64,000 nt of DNA, from the NCBI GenBank assembly GCA_039944855.1, contig JBDUXZ010000005.1:564676-628675 (forward strand), given 5' to 3'. The translations under genes and the position numbers were made by a program. The notes under the pieces are model-generated. The model was not told where the DNA came from. It worked only from the letters and a program-made list of their open reading frames with translations, and ran no database searches. Position 1 is the stretch's first letter. Every line of letters begins with the position of its first letter. Shown here piece after piece: positions 8,909 to 20,263 of this stretch. Source of the stretch: Rhodothermales bacterium (GTDB lineage: Bacteria; Bacteroidota; Rhodothermia; Rhodothermales; JANQRZ01).

Positions 8909-10276
8909 TCAGACGTGGCGGAGCGCGTCGATGGGCTCGACGCGGGCGGCGCGGCGCGCGGGCAGAAACCCGGCCGACACGCTCACGACGAGCGTCACCG
9001 CGACGATCGCAGCGACGAGCCCGAGCGGCGTGTGGAACACGTCCACCGGCGGAATCCCGATCCGGTCGAGGTACGCGATCACGCCCGCCGACAGCCCTGC
9101 GGTGAGGAGCCACCCGAAGACGATCCCGAGCGCGCCGCCCGCGATCCCGAGCAGCAGGCTCTCGGCGACGAACAGCCGCTGCACGTCGCCGTCCTCGCCG
9201 CCGATTGCCTTCATCACGCCGATCTCGCGCGTCCGCTCGACGACGTTCATCATCATCGTGTTCGCGATCCCGATCGTGGCGACGAAGAGCGCGATGAGGC
9301 CGACGATCGCGAGCGTGCCGTTGAGGATCGCGAAGAGCCGGTCGAGCTGGGCGAACTGGTCGCGGAAGCCGGTGGCGAAGAGGCCCTGCCGTTCGATGGC
9401 CGTTTTGACCTCGGCATAGGCGTCCTCGCTGCGGAGCTGGACGCGTGCCGCCGTGTAGCCGCCCGTGTCGTCGCCGCGCGTGACGAGGTCGAGCGTCGAA
9501 AAGAACGTCACCTTTTGGAGCGAGGCGGCGAAGTCGAGCGGGACGAGGAGGCGGACGAAGCCGGAGAGCGCCTGCCCTTCTTCGGGCAGCACGCCCGCCA
9601 CGCGCAGGAGGTGCTTCTTCTCCTTCAAGGGAAGCGTTCGCATCCCGAGCCCGAACGAGAACATCGCCTGCTGGAGCTTCGCGTAGTCGAGCGTGGCCGT
9701 GATCACTTTCACCGTCTGCCCGACGGCCGTTTCGGCAGGCACGAAGCCGAGCCGCTCCGCCATCGACGGCGGGATCAGCACGGCCGAGTCCGCGGGCGTG
9801 GCGAAGAACGCGCCGGCGGCGGGCTGGTACGCGGGGAGCGACTGGAACTGCATCGGCACGGCCTCGGCCCCGGCGAAGACTTCGCGGCTGCCCACGCGCA
9901 CGCGGACGGGGAACGCGACCTCGGGATACGCCGCGAGCACGTCCGGGAGCGCCGCGATCTCGGCGAGCACGCTGTCAGTGAGCGGGACGAGGTCGAGCTT
10001 TTCAGCGCGGGCGCCGACTTCGTCGAGCGAGCGGACCGACACATCGCTGAACGAGTCGATGGGGTTCGGCGTCGAGGTGACGCGGAGGGTGTTGTAGAGT
10101 TCGAGCGTGGCGAACTCCTCGTCGGCGAGGCGCTGGAGGCCGGTGCCGTACGAAAGCAGCGCGTAGAGCGCCGCCACGCCGACGGCGACGCCGACGAGCG
10201 TCAGCGCGCTGCGCGTCCGGTTGCGGAGGAGGTTGCCCGCGGCGAGGCGGAAGAGGTCGGCGAGCTGCACGGGCAT
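8909..10276 (-). CDS. ABC transporter permease, MacB/FtsX type
   Basis: 455 residues from the ATG at 10276. The N-terminus (LFRLAAGNLLRNRTRSALTLVGVAVGVAAL) has the amphipathic helix and first membrane helix of MacB/LolC-type permeases. A ~220-residue periplasmic domain follows, then three C-terminal membrane helices beginning at ILNGTLAIVGLIALFVATIG, including the FtsX signature NTMMMNVVERTREIGVMKAIG. It ends in LPARRAARVEPIDALRHV, the usual end of these proteins. Its ATG overlaps the TAA stop of the ATPase gene (TAATG), so the two are translationally coupled. Such pairs extrude lipoproteins, peptides or drugs or transmit mechanical force; the substrate is unknown. No membrane fusion protein gene is adjacent. 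Confidence 0.92.
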   Translation of the reverse strand: MPVQLADLFRLAAGNLLRNRTRSALTLVGVAVGVAALYALLSYGTGLQRLADEEFATLELYNTLRVTSTPNPIDSFSDVSVRSLDEVGARAEKLDLVPLTDSVLAEIAALPDVLAAYPEVAFPVRVRVGSREVFAGAEAVPMQFQSLPAYQPAAGAFFATPADSAVLIPPSMAERLGFVPAETAVGQTVKVITATLDYAKLQQAMFSFGLGMRTLPLKEKKHLLRVAGVLPEEGQALSGFVRLLVPLDFAASLQKVTFFSTLDLVTRGDDTGGYTAARVQLRSEDAYAEVKTAIERQGLFATGFRDQFAQLDRLFAILNGTLAIVGLIALFVATIGIANTMMMNVVERTREIGVMKAIGGEDGDVQRLFVAESLLLGIAGGALGIVFGWLLTAGLSAGVIAYLDRIGIPPVDVFHTPLGLVAAIVAVTLVVSVSAGFLPARRAARVEPIDALRHV

Positions 10277-11019
10277 TACGCGAAGGCGAGGGACGAGTCG
10301 GCGAGCGGGCCGGCTTCGGCGACGGCGCCGTCGTCGAGCCGGACGACCCACTCGGCGGCGTCGCGGAACTCGGCGAGGTTGTGGGTCACGACGAGGACCG
10401 AGCGGCCCTCGCGGTGGATCGCCCGCAGCAAGTCGACGATCTCCTCAGCCGTCTGCGAGTCGAGGTTGCCCGTCGGCTCGTCGGCGAGGAGGAGCGGCGG
10501 GTCGTGGACGAGCGCCCGCGCGACGGCGACGCGCTGCTGCTCGCCGCCGGACAGCTCATCCGGCCGGTGCTCGATCCGCTGCGCGAGCCCGACCTGGGCG
10601 AGCGCCGCCTCGGCCCTGGCCCGCCGCTCGGCCCGACCCACGCCCGCCATCATGAGCGGCAGCTCGACGTTCCCGAGCGCCGTCATCGACGGGACGAGGT
10701 TGAAGCGCTGGAAGATCATTCCGACGGCCTCGCGCCGGTACCGCGCCCGCTCCGCCCGGTCGAGGTCTGTCACCGCCCACGGGCCCACCGTGATGCGCCC
10801 CGCCGTCGGCTGCTCCATCGCCGCGAGCACGTGCATCAGCGTCGACTTGCCCGAGCCGCTGCGGCCGACGACGGCCGTGAACGTGTTGGGCGGCAGCGCG
10901 AGGTCCACGTCGCGGAGCGCGTGCACGGCGGTGGGGCCGCGCTGGTACGAGCGCGAGACGCCTTCGAAGCGGATGAACGAGTCGGGAGATTCCATGGGGA
11001 GCGAGAAGAGGGTGGGCAT
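10276..11019 (-). CDS. ABC transporter ATP-binding protein, MacB/LolD type
   Basis: 247 residues. Walker A GRSGSGKST, Q-loop GMIFQRFNLVPSMTALGNVELPL, signature LSGGEQQRVAVARAL, Walker B LLLADEPTGNLDS and the H-loop VVTHN are all intact. This is the LolD/MacB subclass that works with FtsX-type permeases, here the gene immediately downstream (1-base overlap, TAATG). I choose the ATG at 11019 because GGGGGT lies about 6 bases before it; the second ATG at 10995 has no ribosome site. Function inferred: ATP-driven partner for the downstream permease in an export or lipoprotein-handling system. Confidence 0.93.
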   Translation of the reverse strand: MPTLFSLPMESPDSFIRFEGVSRSYQRGPTAVHALRDVDLALPPNTFTAVVGRSGSGKSTLMHVLAAMEQPTAGRITVGPWAVTDLDRAERARYRREAVGMIFQRFNLVPSMTALGNVELPLMMAGVGRAERRARAEAALAQVGLAQRIEHRPDELSGGEQQRVAVARALVHDPPLLLADEPTGNLDSQTAEEIVDLLRAIHREGRSVLVVTHNLAEFRDAAEWVVRLDDGAVAEAGPLADSSLAFA

Positions 11020-11066
11020 ACTGACCCCCAATCCCTTTGTTCGCCTAACCCGGCCGTGTTTTGCAG

Positions 11067-11891
11067 TTATCCGCCTTCGAGGTCGCCGAGGAGAAACTGC
11101 CCGTCGATCTCCATGAACGAGGCGTAGATCGCCCCCGTCTCGCCGGACCCGTCGGGGCGGAGGAAGTCGATCTGGAGGACGTGCCACGTGCCCTCGGACT
11201 CGGTGTCGGTGAAGTAGCGGGCGAAGCCGTAGCCGGTCGGGCCAACGTGCTCGACGAAGGCGTAGAGCCGCTGGGCGAAGTCGTCGGCGCGGGCGCGGTC
11301 GGCGGGCGCGGCCGGGTCGCAGGGCCAGACGCGGAACGAGCCGTCCTTCTCTTCGGCGTAGCACCCGATGAGCGGCGCGACGGCCTCGACATTCGGAGCG
11401 TGCCGGAGGAGCGCCTCCATCCGCGCTTTCACACGCGCCTCGTCGGCGGGCGATGGCGACGGGAGCGGCGGCGGCATCCCCGATACGTCGGCGAGGAGCA
11501 TCTGCCCGTCTACCTCGATGAACGTCAGCGTCGGGAGGTCGGGCGCGTCCGGGCGGCGACGGACTTTGACCTGGACGAAGTGCAGTGTCAGGTCGCCCTC
11601 GCGCTCCGTGCGGTACGAGTCGGCGACGTAGGGAATCGCTTCGCCGAACGTGGTGCGGAGGTGGTCAAGGAGGGGATTGATGCGCTCCGCGTGAGACGCC
11701 GCATCGCACGGGAAGAACTCGCGGTCGTCGGTGAAGCAGACGACGAGCGGGGCGAGTGTCGCTGCATCGCCCGCGCGGGCGGCTGCCACCGCCGCGTCGA
11801 GCGTCGCGACGGCGCGCGCCTCGTCCGACCGCGCCTCAGGTTGTGCGGCGGCGGCGGCGGCGAGGAGCAGAAACAGGAAAGGGTAGCGCAT
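11067..11891 (-). CDS. Secreted protein with two copies of an NTF2-like/uncharacterised domain
   Basis: 274 residues. Signal peptide MRYPFLFLLLAAAAAAQP is chosen as the start; an upstream ATG adds only ten residues. The mature protein is an internal duplication. Copy 1 has PLVVCFTDDREFFPCD, then a long helix, then THFVQVKV-like strands and EVDGQMLLADVSG. Copy 2 has PLIGCYAEEKDGSFRVWPCD, a helix, HVLQIDFLRPDG and EIDGQFLLGDLEGG. Each copy has two Cys about 11-13 residues apart, probably a disulfide. The layout (helix, then antiparallel strands) is reminiscent of NTF2-like folds, but I do not recognise the family. It is upstream of the ABC pair on the same strand (47 bases), so it could be a periplasmic accessory; this is inference. 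Confidence 0.7.
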   Translation of the reverse strand: MRYPFLFLLLAAAAAAQPEARSDEARAVATLDAAVAAARAGDAATLAPLVVCFTDDREFFPCDAASHAERINPLLDHLRTTFGEAIPYVADSYRTEREGDLTLHFVQVKVRRRPDAPDLPTLTFIEVDGQMLLADVSGMPPPLPSPSPADEARVKARMEALLRHAPNVEAVAPLIGCYAEEKDGSFRVWPCDPAAPADRARADDFAQRLYAFVEHVGPTGYGFARYFTDTESEGTWHVLQIDFLRPDGSGETGAIYASFMEIDGQFLLGDLEGG

Positions 11892-11932
11892 CGCAGCAGG
11901 AAGGTTTAAAGTCCCTAACAAAACCCAGGCTT

Positions 11933-12014
11933 GTCATTGCGAGCGCAGCGAAGCAATCTCCTCGCACCAGCAGTCCGAAGGAGATTGCCGCGTCGCTACG
12001 CTCCTCGCAATGAC
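11933..12014. repeat. 82-bp inverted repeat element, GTCATTGCGAG type
   Basis: Outer arms GTCATTGCGAG (11933-11943) and CTCGCAATGAC (12004-12014) are exact complements. The inner parts AGCGAAGCAATCTCCT and AGGAGATTGCCGCGTCGCT also pair imperfectly, giving one long hairpin. Elements with this core are known as dispersed non-coding repeats in many bacteria. It sits between the start of the gene at 11891 (minus) and methionine synthase (plus), so it lies in the leader or promoter region of both. The rest of the 11892-12187 interval shows no convincing riboswitch. Confidence 0.75.
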
Positions 12015-12187
12015 ATCATTCTTTGATCAGCCTGCTTTGAAATAGTACGATACGAGGAGATTCTATGCCCACGCTAGCCGTCCATGTCGGCCCCGCTGAA
12101 CCCTTCGAGACTTCGTTCGTTCTGCTCGCTCGGGAAGATCGACCCCTCTATCGAGGTGGTACCTTTGCTCAGACCAACACTCGTCCT

Positions 12188-15940
<3,753 letters not shown>

Positions 15941-16054
15941 CGAATGGGTTTGGACAGGGGCGCGCGTCACCCAATCGGCCCGAAATGCCGACGGTGATTC
16001 GGAAGCTCGTGTGAAGGGCGATAACGACCGGGAGTGATTCTACGCCCCGGTCAC

Positions 16055-16948
16055 ATGCGCGCCTCCGTCGTCCTCTTTTGCTGCCTGCTGCTGACGCTCG
16101 CTCCTCACACAGCGCGGGCGCAGGGCAACCCCTTCGTGCAGATGGCGGGCGTGATGGATGTCTACGCCGGGCTCCCGATCGTCGGCTCCATGCTGGGACG
16201 CTCTGCCCTCGACCGTGCGGGCGGCGGCGTGTCCGCAGTCCGCGCTGCTGAAGCGGACCTGGCTTGGAAGGCTCCGGCGCGAGCCCCCATCGCGCTACCG
16301 ACGCCGGAATTAGCCCTCTCCGATGGGGCGTCGCTGCGCCCGGCTGCCACGACGCTCCCGGTAGCTGAGCCCGTGACCGACGCAGTGATGGAGTCGGCGG
16401 CGACGAGCGTGGCCGGGTCGGTTGCGAGCGCCGGCATCGTGCGGGCCCGGTCGGAGACGACGTATTACGACGTGCGGGGTGCGAGTCGGGAAGACCTCGC
16501 GGCGGCGTTGCGAAAGCACGGACCGCGCATCCAGGGCTCACGCTTTTTTGGGTTGACCGAGTGGGAAGTCAGCGCGGAGTACCGTCCGGCTCAGGCTGTG
16601 GCCGGCTGCGCGATCAGCGACCTCACGGTCCACATCGCCGTCGAGACGCATCTTCCTCGGTGGACGCCATCGGGCCGGGCGTCGTCGGATCTCCACGGGG
16701 CGTGGGACCGGTTCGTCACCGCGCTCGACGAGCACGAAGAGGGCCACCGGGCGCTCGCCGAAGAGGCGGCCGACACGATCCGCCGCCGCCTCGCCTCCGT
16801 GCGTGTCGCGGGCTGCGATCAACTCGATCCGGTGGCGCAGCGGGCGATGATGGAGGTGATGAATGCGTACGAATCGCGCAATCTCGCCTACGATGCGGAG
16901 ACGGGCCACGGCCGCACGCAGGGCGCTGTCTGGCCGCCGAGCGAGTAG
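16055..16948 (+). CDS. Secreted DUF922 putative zinc protease (first of two tandem copies)
   Basis: 297 residues. The signal peptide (MRASVVLFCCLLLTLAPHTA) starts at ATG 16055; a GTG 21 bases earlier is possible and has a better ribosome site. After an Ala/Pro-rich spacer of about 110 residues comes a DUF922 domain: TTYYDVRGASREDLAAALR, RFFGLTEWEVSAEYR, a Cys pair, LPRW, then HEEGHRALAEEAADTIRRRL, and the C-terminal YDAETGHGRTQGAVWP. HEEGH fits the HExxH zinc motif and the final HG..QG motif could supply a further ligand. The family is annotated as predicted secreted Zn-dependent proteases, but activity is unproven. The next gene is a shorter paralog. A role in cell-envelope protein turnover would be inference. 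Confidence 0.82.
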   Translation: MRASVVLFCCLLLTLAPHTARAQGNPFVQMAGVMDVYAGLPIVGSMLGRSALDRAGGGVSAVRAAEADLAWKAPARAPIALPTPELALSDGASLRPAATTLPVAEPVTDAVMESAATSVAGSVASAGIVRARSETTYYDVRGASREDLAAALRKHGPRIQGSRFFGLTEWEVSAEYRPAQAVAGCAISDLTVHIAVETHLPRWTPSGRASSDLHGAWDRFVTALDEHEEGHRALAEEAADTIRRRLASVRVAGCDQLDPVAQRAMMEVMNAYESRNLAYDAETGHGRTQGAVWPPSE

Positions 16949-17060
16949 GTCGGCCGCCGGAGACGTTGACCTTACTGTTCGTGGATGGGGTGACCTCAAC
17001 TAATACTTGAAGGTTTCTCACGAACGGGCGATATTGAAGGAGCCACCTCTCATCGTCGTT

Positions 17061-17678
17061 GTGCGCGTCCTTCCCACCGTTCTCCTCCTTGCGTTGCTGA
17101 GCCCCTCGCTGGCGCGTGCGCAATCCCACGCACAGGCCGACGTGGGTGTGGTGCGCAGCTACGCGGAGAAGGTCTACTACGATATCGAAGGCGATACCCC
17201 TCACGCCCTCGCCGTCCAACTCGGCAAGCGGGGCCCGCAGGCGCGGGGGCGGCGCTTTTTCGGGATGACGGAGTGGGAGGTCAACGCGGAGTACCGGTGG
17301 CGCGAGCGGCCGAGCGGCTGCTCCATCGACGAACTAACCGTTCACGTAGCCGTGCAGACGCATCTCCCACGCTGGCGGCGTCCCGCCCACGCTTCGCCCT
17401 CGTTGCGGGGCGCGTGGAGCCAGTTCCTCGCTGCGCTCGACGGGCACGAGGACGGGCACCGCGCGCTCGCTGAAGAAGCCGCCGAGTCGATCCGGCGTCG
17501 GCTCGGCGCTCTGCGGGCGAGGACGTGTGGGCGCATCGAGGCCCAGGCTCACCGCGAGATGGTGGCCCTCCTCAACGAGTACGAGCGGCGCAATCTCGCC
17601 TACGACGCCGAAACCGGCCACGGCCGCACGCAGGGCGCCGTCTGGCCTCCCGGTCCGTGGCCGCGCGGCACGAATTGA
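17061..17678 (+). CDS. Secreted DUF922 putative zinc protease (second tandem copy)
   Basis: 205 residues from a GTG at 17061, which begins a signal peptide (MRVLPTVLLLALLSPSLARA). An AAGGAG lies 18 bases before it, rather far; a TTG at 17007 would add an implausible N-terminus. The DUF922 domain follows directly: KVYYDIEGDTPHALAVQLG, RFFGMTEWEVNAEYR, LPRWRRP, HEDGHRALAEEAAESIRRRL and YDAETGHGRTQGAVWPP. It lacks the ~110-residue spacer of the upstream copy. Nearly the same coding sequence in the HExxH and C-terminal regions shows the two genes arose by tandem duplication. Both keep the HExxH motif, so neither looks dead. Substrate unknown. Confidence 0.8.
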   Translation: MRVLPTVLLLALLSPSLARAQSHAQADVGVVRSYAEKVYYDIEGDTPHALAVQLGKRGPQARGRRFFGMTEWEVNAEYRWRERPSGCSIDELTVHVAVQTHLPRWRRPAHASPSLRGAWSQFLAALDGHEDGHRALAEEAAESIRRRLGALRARTCGRIEAQAHREMVALLNEYERRNLAYDAETGHGRTQGAVWPPGPWPRGTN

Positions 17679-17720
17679 AGCGCACCCGCTGACGCGCGCC
17701 GATGAAGCGCCGCCGCTCGG

Positions 17721-18371
17721 TCAGATTTCGACGCCGACGCGGATCTGCATCACCTGATTCTTCGTGGCGTCGGGGCGTCCCGCGAGCCCGTCGTACGCCT
17801 CCGTGAGGTCCCCGCTGAACCGGACTTCGACGAGGAGCGGGACCGGCAGCACTGTGCCGAAGCGGAGCCCCGCGCCCACGTCGTATCCCCACACGGTAGA
17901 CGCATGCTCTTCGATGTTGAAGCGCACATCCTCCTCGTCGCCCGAAAAGAGGAGCTTCTCGTTGAGCAGCACGTCGAGGCGGGGTCCTGCTACGGCGTAG
18001 ACCGAGGAGCCGAGGGGGCCGAGGGGGAGGGAGGGCTTGACGGCGAGGCCGAGCGAGAGGTAGTCGAGGGCGAGGGTGAACGTGCCCTGATCGATCACGA
18101 CGATGTCGCCGTTGTCATCGGGCTGCGTGAGCGGGCCGTCGAAGGTCTGCCCCTTCTGCACGTACGCCACTTCCAGCGCCGCCGCCGCGTACGGGATCGG
18201 CGTGACCTCGACGAAGCCGGCGAGGTTGAAGCCCGTGCGCGCGTCGTCCCCCGGCGACTGCCGCGCGGCAGAGAAGCCGACGAATGTGCCGTAGTCGATC
18301 TGGACTTGGGCCTGCGCATCGAGGCCGACGAGGAGGGGGAGGAGGAGGAGGAGGAGACGGAGCGGTTTCAT
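17721..18371 (-). CDS. Outer-membrane beta-barrel protein, PorT-like
   Basis: 216 residues with a signal peptide (MKPLRLLLLLLPLLVGLDAQA). The rest alternates in strands with aromatic girdle residues, including a GTFTLALDYLSLGLAVKPSL segment typical of the small beta-barrel family found with PorT in Bacteroidota, and ends in hydrophobic strand MQIRVGVEI. The length suggests an 8-stranded barrel. No enzyme motif. The ATG at 18371 is favoured over one nine bases upstream because it begins the signal peptide directly. It ends convergently with the DUF922 gene and follows the DUF6483 gene on the same strand. Confidence 0.78.
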   Translation of the reverse strand: MKPLRLLLLLLPLLVGLDAQAQVQIDYGTFVGFSAARQSPGDDARTGFNLAGFVEVTPIPYAAAALEVAYVQKGQTFDGPLTQPDDNGDIVVIDQGTFTLALDYLSLGLAVKPSLPLGPLGSSVYAVAGPRLDVLLNEKLLFSGDEEDVRFNIEEHASTVWGYDVGAGLRFGTVLPVPLLVEVRFSGDLTEAYDGLAGRPDATKNQVMQIRVGVEI

Positions 18372-18404
18372 AGGAAGCATCGGAAACAGGGTAGGACGGA
18401 GCGA

Positions 18405-18782
18405 CTACTCCGCCAGCGATGCGCGCAGCGCAGCGAGGCGATCGTGGATATCGAGTGGGACTGCGCCGCCCGCGTCGAGCGCGGCGTCATAAAGCCACAA
18501 CGCCCGTTCGCGGCCGGCTGCCGCCGCATCTTCGTAGAGCAAGTCGGCGAGGGCGACGGCGTGGTCGGGAAGCAACGTGCCGCCGGCGGAGCAGACGGCG
18601 AGGAGGTCGGGCCGGGTGAGCCGGCGCAGCGCTTCCGGGTCGAGGTCGGTCGCGACGGCGAGGGCTTCGTCAAGCGCGACCTGCGCCTCGTCGGGCCGCG
18701 CAGCTTTTTTATGGAACAGCACGACGGCGAGCGCCTGCGTGAGCTGCTGAATCTGGCGGATGATGAAGTCGCGGGAGAACAT
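18405..18782 (-). CDS. DUF6483 family protein
   Basis: 125 residues, all helical by appearance. The N-terminus FSRDFIIRQIQQLTQALAVVL matches the start of the DUF6483 family, small cytosolic proteins of unknown function with a conserved RQIxQLTQAL helix followed by TPR-like helices. No signal peptide or catalytic residues. Transcribed 8 bases after the enoyl-CoA hydratase/isomerase gene, probably in the same operon. I cannot assign a role. Confidence 0.72.
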   Translation of the reverse strand: MFSRDFIIRQIQQLTQALAVVLFHKKAARPDEAQVALDEALAVATDLDPEALRRLTRPDLLAVCSAGGTLLPDHAVALADLLYEDAAAAGRERALWLYDAALDAGGAVPLDIHDRLAALRASLAE

Positions 18783-18790
18783 GGGGCGGG

Positions 18791-19561
18791 CTAGCTGAAA
18801 GCCGAGAAGTCCGGCGCACGCTTCTCGAAAAAGGCCGTGAACGCCTCGGCGGCCTCGGGGCTCTGGAGCCGGTCGAGGAAGGCGGCGGCCTCGTCGCGGA
18901 TCGTCGCCTGCACGGCCTCGCCGTGGGCGCGGCGGAGGAACTCCTTCGTCAGCCGAACGGACGCCGGCGGGCGGGCGGCGAGGGCGAGGGCGCGCTCCAT
19001 CGCTACGTCGAGCAGCTTGTCCTCAGAGACGACCTCATTGACGAGGCCCCAATCGCGGGCCTGCTCGCCTGTGAACGGGTCGCCGAACAGTAGTAGCTCG
19101 GCGGCGCGCTGTGGCCCGACGACGAGCGGCAACAGGTAGCTCGACGCCGCCTCGGGGCAGAGGCCGAGCGTGACGAACGGCATCTGGAGGCGGGCGTCGC
19201 GCGTGGCGTAGACGAGGTCGCAGTGCAGCAGCAGCGTCGTCCCGATTCCGATCGCGGGGCCGTGGACGGCGGCCACGACGGGCTTCGTCGCCGTGCTGAT
19301 CGCGTCGAGGAACTGGAAGACGGGGCTGGACTCGTCGGTGGGCGGGTGCTGGACGAAGTCGGCGAGGTCGTTGCCGGCGGTGAAGGCGTCGCCGGAGCCG
19401 TGGAGGAGGATCACGCGGACCGACGGGTCGGTCTCGGCCTGCCGGAAGGCGTCGGCGAGGGCGGCGTACATCGCAACCGTGAGCGCGTTCTTCTTCTCCG
19501 GCCGGTTGATCGTAATGCGGAGGATGCCGCCGTCGGCGGTCGTCAGGATGGGGGCGGACAT
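18791..19561 (-). CDS. Enoyl-CoA hydratase/isomerase family protein
   Basis: 256 residues, crotonase fold. The two oxyanion-hole segments are visible: SGDAFTAGNDLADF (about 60-73) and HGPAIGIGTTLLLHCDLVYA (about 98-117). The catalytic region reads MPFVTLGLCPEAASSYLLP: the Glu of classic hydratases (PE in the first turn) is replaced by PF, while the later PEAASS is kept. That pattern is usual in delta3-delta2 enoyl-CoA isomerases rather than hydratases, so double-bond isomerisation in fatty-acid oxidation is more likely (inference). A TAGCTTTC on the minus strand (19609-19602) is a plausible -7 box. Divergent from bioY. Confidence 0.9.
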   Translation of the reverse strand: MSAPILTTADGGILRITINRPEKKNALTVAMYAALADAFRQAETDPSVRVILLHGSGDAFTAGNDLADFVQHPPTDESSPVFQFLDAISTATKPVVAAVHGPAIGIGTTLLLHCDLVYATRDARLQMPFVTLGLCPEAASSYLLPLVVGPQRAAELLLFGDPFTGEQARDWGLVNEVVSEDKLLDVAMERALALAARPPASVRLTKEFLRRAHGEAVQATIRDEAAAFLDRLQSPEAAEAFTAFFEKRAPDFSAFS

Positions 19562-19601
19562 GGAGCGGGGGACGGGTGAGCGAGAGCGGGGCGAGCGTCA
19601 C

Positions 19602-19609
19602 GAAAGCTA
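19602..19609 (-). promoter_or_regulatory. Candidate -7 box for the enoyl-CoA isomerase-like gene
   Basis: Minus-strand TAGCTTTC fits the Bacteroidota TAnnTTTG -7 box at 7 of 8 positions, 40 bases upstream of the ATG at 19561. No clear TTG -33 element was found, so this is tentative. Confidence 0.4.
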
Positions 19610-19611
19610 CG

Positions 19612-19642
19612 TTCGGGGCAAAGCCGGGATGGTGTATCTTTG
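19612..19642 (+). promoter_or_regulatory. Candidate Bacteroidota-type promoter of bioY
   Basis: TATCTTTG (19635-19642) is an exact match to TAnnTTTG. A TTC in -33 position (19612-19614) lies 20 bases before it. The ATG is 32 bases downstream. Confidence 0.6.
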
Positions 19643-19674
19643 GTGACCCCTCCCGACCCGTCGACCCGATTGCC

Positions 19675-20256
19675 ATGTCCGCTCTCGCTCTCCGCTCCCC
19701 CCGTACCGCCTCCGTCGACCTCCTCCGCAGCGAGGACGCCTCGGCCCTCGTGCAAGTCGCCGGCATCGTCGGCTTCGCCCTCCTCGCCGTGCTCGGCGCG
19801 CAGGTGCGGATCTACCTCTGGGAGATCCCGATCACGCTGCAGACCGTCGCCGTCTACGGCAGCGGGCTCTTCCTCGGCTGGCGCAACGGGCTCCTCGCGA
19901 TGGGGCTCTATCTGCTCCTCGGCCTGTTCTTCCCCGTGTTCGCGGGCGAAGGCTTCGGCGCGACGTACCTCCTCGGCGCGCTCTCGGCGGGCTACCTCCT
20001 CGCGCTCCCGCTCGTTGCCGCCGTCGTCGGCGCGGCGTCGGCTCGGTGGAACTCGTTCGCGGGCTCCTTCCTCTCCGTGGCGCTCGGATCCGTCGTGCTC
20101 TTCACGTGCGGCGTCGTCTGGCTGCACGTCGCCGCTGGCCACGCGACCTGGGCCGAGTCGATCTATAAGGGCTGGCTGCTGTTCGTGCTGTGGGACCTCG
20201 CGAAGCTCCTGCTCGTCAGCGGCGCGTACACCGGCATCCGCCGGATGACCGCCTGA
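19675..20256 (+). CDS. bioY: Biotin transporter S component BioY
   Basis: 193 residues, about six membrane helices. The BioY core is clear: IPITLQTVAVYGSGLFLGWR, the following LLLGLFFPVFAGEGFGA loop and the C-terminal GWLLFVLWDLAKLLLVSGAY helix, where the Asp-x-x-Lys pattern of BioY is kept. Known: BioY binds biotin in the inner membrane and works with an ECF energising module, sometimes alone. No ecfA or ecfT genes are next to it. Start at ATG 19675, 32 bases after the candidate promoter box; the longer frame from 19576 overlaps the promoter and is rejected. Confidence 0.93.
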   Translation: MSALALRSPRTASVDLLRSEDASALVQVAGIVGFALLAVLGAQVRIYLWEIPITLQTVAVYGSGLFLGWRNGLLAMGLYLLLGLFFPVFAGEGFGATYLLGALSAGYLLALPLVAAVVGAASARWNSFAGSFLSVALGSVVLFTCGVVWLHVAAGHATWAESIYKGWLLFVLWDLAKLLLVSGAYTGIRRMTA

Positions 20257-20263
20257 TCCGGCG

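Noticed and set aside
12155-12163. GGTGGTACC before metH, like the T-box tRNA-binding bulge region
   Set aside because: No Stem I, specifier loop or terminator/antiterminator pair; too short for a T-box.
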